Of a DNA stretch of 33,641 nt, positions 31,415 through 33,641 are shown in pieces. How positions within the stretch are numbered: position 1 is the first letter of the stretch; each line of letters starts with the position of its first letter. The translations under genes were made by a program, and so were the position numbers. Where the stretch lies: contig JAOBWM010000144.1 of assembly GCA_025463365.1 (NCBI GenBank), positions 1 to 33,641 on the forward strand, read 5' to 3'. The notes under the pieces were generated by a model. That model made no database searches. It was not told the DNA's origin and was given only the letters and a program-made list of their open reading frames with translations. Source of the stretch: Acidimicrobiales bacterium (GTDB lineage Bacteria > Actinomycetota > Acidimicrobiia > Acidimicrobiales > Iamiaceae).

Positions 31415-33641
31415 TCAGCTGCGGGGGATCTCGCGATCCTCGTAGGTCTCGATGATGTCGCCGCCCTTGAGGTCCTGGAAGTCGGTGAGGCCGATGCCTC
31501 ACTCGAAGCCGGTGTTGACCTCGCGCACGTCGTCCTTGAACCGGCGGAGCGACTGGATGGCGCCCTTCCAGATGATCGTGCCCTCGCGGAGGAAGCGGAC
31601 CTTGGAGCCACGGGTGATCTGGCCGTTGGTGACGTAGCAGCCGGCGATCTTGCCGACGCGGGGCACCGAGAAGATCTCGCGGACCTCGGCTTCACCGGTG
31701 ACCACCTCTTCGAACTCGGGGGCGAGCATGCCGACCATGGCGTTCTCGATGTCCTCGAGCAGGTGGTAGATCACCTCATAGGTGCGGATCTCGACGTCCT
31801 CGGCGGCCGCGAAGTCGCGGACCTGACGGTCGGGGCGCACGTTGAAGCCGATGATCGTGGCGTTGGATGCCATCGCCAGCTCGATGTCGGACTTGAGGAT
31901 GCCGCCGACGCCCTCGCGGACGAAGGAGAGCTTGACCTCGTCGCGCTCGAGCTTCTTCAGGCTGGCCGTGACCGCCTCCAGCGAACCGGTGACGTCGGCC
32001 TTGATGATGAGGTTGAGGGTGGCGGCCTCACCGGCTTGGATCTGGCTGAAGATGTCCTCGAGCTTGGCGCCGCCACCGAGGGCGGAGGCCGAACCCGAGA
32101 TGCTGGCCAGGCGCCGGTAGTGCTCGCGCTGCTCACTCACCTTGGCGGCGGAGCGCTCGTCGCGGGCGACCACGAAGTCGTCCCCGGCGGTGGCGACGTC
32201 GGAGAGCCCGAGCACCTGGACCGGAGCAGACGGACCGGCCTGCTTGACCTGCTCGCCCTTGTCGTTGATGAGCGCACGCACGCGGCCCCATGCGGGACCG
32301 GCGACGAGCGGGTCGCCGACCTTCAGGGTCCCTCGCTGCACCAGCACGGTGGCCACGGGGCCCCGGCCGGCGTCGAGCTTGGCCTCGAGGACCACGCCCT
32401 TGGCCCGACCGTCGGGGTTGGCCCGCAGGTCTTCCAGCTCGGCGACCACCAGGAGGTTCTCGAGGAGCTCGTCGATCCCGATGCCCTGCAGGGCCGAGAT
32501 CTGGCAGACGATGGTGTCGCCGCCCCAGGACTCGGGCACCAGGCCGCGATCGGCGAGCTGGGCCAGGACCTTGTCCGGATCGGCGTTGTCGCGGTCGATC
32601 TTGTTGACCGCGACCACGATCGGCACGTCCGCAGCGCGGGCGTGGTCGATGGCCTCGACGGTCTGGGGCATGACGCCATCGTCGGCCGCCACGACCAGGA
32701 CCACGATGTCGGTGGCATCGGCGCCACGGGCCCGCATGGCGGTGAACGCCTCGTGGCCGGGGGTGTCGATGAACGTGATCGGGCGGCCGCCCTTGACCAC
32801 CTGGTACGCACCGATGTGCTGGGTGATGCCACCGGCCTCGCCGGCGACCACGTTGGCATCGCGGATGCGGTCGAGCAGCTTGGTCTTGCCGTGGTCGACG
32901 TGGCCCATGACGGTGATGACGGGGGCACGCGTGGTGGCGCCCTCCTCCTCCTCGTCGTCGAGCTCTGCGACGCCGAGCACCTTCTGGAGCTCGACCTCCT
33001 GCTCCTCGCCCGGGTTGACCAAGCGGATCTCGGCGCCGATCTCGGCGACGAACAGCTCGATCATGTCGTCAGACAGGGACTGGGTGGCCGTGACCATCTC
33101 GCCCTGCTGCATGAGGAAGCGGACGACGTCCGCCGCGGTGCGGTTCAGGCGCGGGCCCAGCTCCTGGGGCGTGGATGCCCGCTCGATGACGATGATGCCG
33201 TCGGGAACCGGGGAGTTGTCCGGCGTGTAGGACGGAAGGTCCATCGGCTGGAGCTCTTCGCGGTTGCGACGACGACGGCCCTTGCGACGCGGGGGCCGAC
33301 GGCCGGCGGGACCGCCGGGACGACCACCGGGGCCACCACCGGGGCCGCCACCAGGTCCACCAGGACCGCCACCAGGGCGGCCGGAGGGGCCGACGCCGGC
33401 ACCGGGGACCGAGGGGCGTGGGCCGCCCATCGGGCGGTTGGCGCCAGCGCGACCCGGGATGCCACCCGGACGGTTGGGACCGGCCGGCGCGGACGGGCGC
33501 GAGGTGCGGCCACCCATGCCGGGCGGCGGCGGGATCGGCTTGCCGGTGAGCGAGCGGGGCGCGGGCGGCGGCGGGATCGGCTTGCCGGACGTGGACACCG
33601 GCGGGGCGACCGACGCGTCGGCGACCTCAGCGGTGGGCTCG
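31415..33641 (-). CDS. infB: Translation initiation factor IF-2 (5' end beyond window) with in-frame UGA at the conserved Cys
   Basis: IF-2 is the GTPase that brings initiator fMet-tRNA to the 30S subunit and joins the 50S. About 740 residues are visible: a Pro/Gly-rich linker with a KPIPPPP repeat, a basic patch ([11 protein letters not shown]), an IF2_N-like domain, the G domain ([23 protein letters not shown]), domain C1 and domain C2. The frame stays open to the right edge, so the start lies outside; the GTG at 33598 is probably internal. At 31499-31501 the codon after NTGFE is TGA, where IF-2 has Cys. The normal ending [10 protein letters not shown] to REIPRS follows in frame for 27 codons to a true TGA at 31415-31417. 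UGA is an ordinary stop elsewhere here. Confidence 0.9.
33521..33588. repeat. 26-bp direct repeat in infB linker
   Basis: Two exact 26-base copies (33521-33546 and 33563-33588, period 42) encode the two GKPIPPPP segments of the IF-2 linker. Such linkers vary in length between relatives. Confidence 0.8.

Noticed and set aside
31499-31501. Selenocysteine at the infB UGA
   Set aside because: The stem begins at the UGA itself and there is no bacterial SECIS shape with a bulged U and G-U-rich apical loop downstream. No Sec gene is visible. Kept only as a possibility to test.
1-33641. Reassigned genetic code (UGA as Cys or Trp)
   Set aside because: Many genes here, including hisI, nth, hisD, rbfA, truB and bfr, end at UGA at their natural C-terminus. 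Only infB has an internal one.

Overview
The window is about 33.6 kb of very GC-rich, gene-dense DNA from a high-GC Gram-positive bacterium (Actinomycetota). Visible support is the mycothiol pathway (mycothiol synthase MshD and a mycothiol-dependent formaldehyde dehydrogenase), a ChoD-type oxidase, FadD19-like acyl-CoA synthetases, GTG starts, ATGA/GTGA gene overlaps, and many leaderless-looking promoters. Placement in class Acidimicrobiia is my inference from the mix of genes; nothing here proves it.

Left half (1-14058): a dispersed histidine locus on the minus strand. In transcription order it reads hisD, hisC, hisB, hisH, hisA, hisF, hisI, trpE (trpE runs off the left edge). Only hisD-hisC-hisB are tightly overlapped. 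The others are separated by a plus-strand thioesterase and small protein, two coupled GNAT acetyltransferases, a plus-strand CurA-type oxidoreductase, a GT-C-like membrane glycosyltransferase, a histidine phosphatase and a divergent GroES-like protein. The canonical order survives although the operon is broken up, and the separated genes mostly carry their own -10 box directly before the start codon. Upstream of hisD lie a 65-residue coiled-coil protein and a 314-bp gap with a promoter, a CRP-like dyad, a structured leader or small RNA, and a UUCG-loop terminator.

Middle (14632-21602): nth (endonuclease III) diverges from mshD-rlmN, which overlap by 4 bases. Next come an octamer tandem repeat, a sugar-nucleotidyltransferase, a MaoC hydratase, a VIT-family metal transporter and a FadD19-like acyl-CoA synthetase.

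Right half (21635-29667): a membrane protein joining an IF2_N-like domain to a septum-formation-like domain and preceded by a coupled 31-codon ORF; a second FadD19-like synthetase; the mscR-MBL pair; a bacterioferritin-associated ferredoxin with a probable iron box; a bacterioferritin with an altered ferroxidase residue; ChoD; and a small dimeric-barrel-like protein.

Right end (29678-33641): the conserved translation and RNA operon infB-ylxP-rbfA-truB on the minus strand. infB has an in-frame UGA exactly where IF-2 has its conserved Cys in the fMet-tRNA-binding C2 domain, followed by 27 more codons of normal IF-2 sequence. This is the most surprising observation in the window. It is either a sequence error, a lesion in an essential gene, or recoding.
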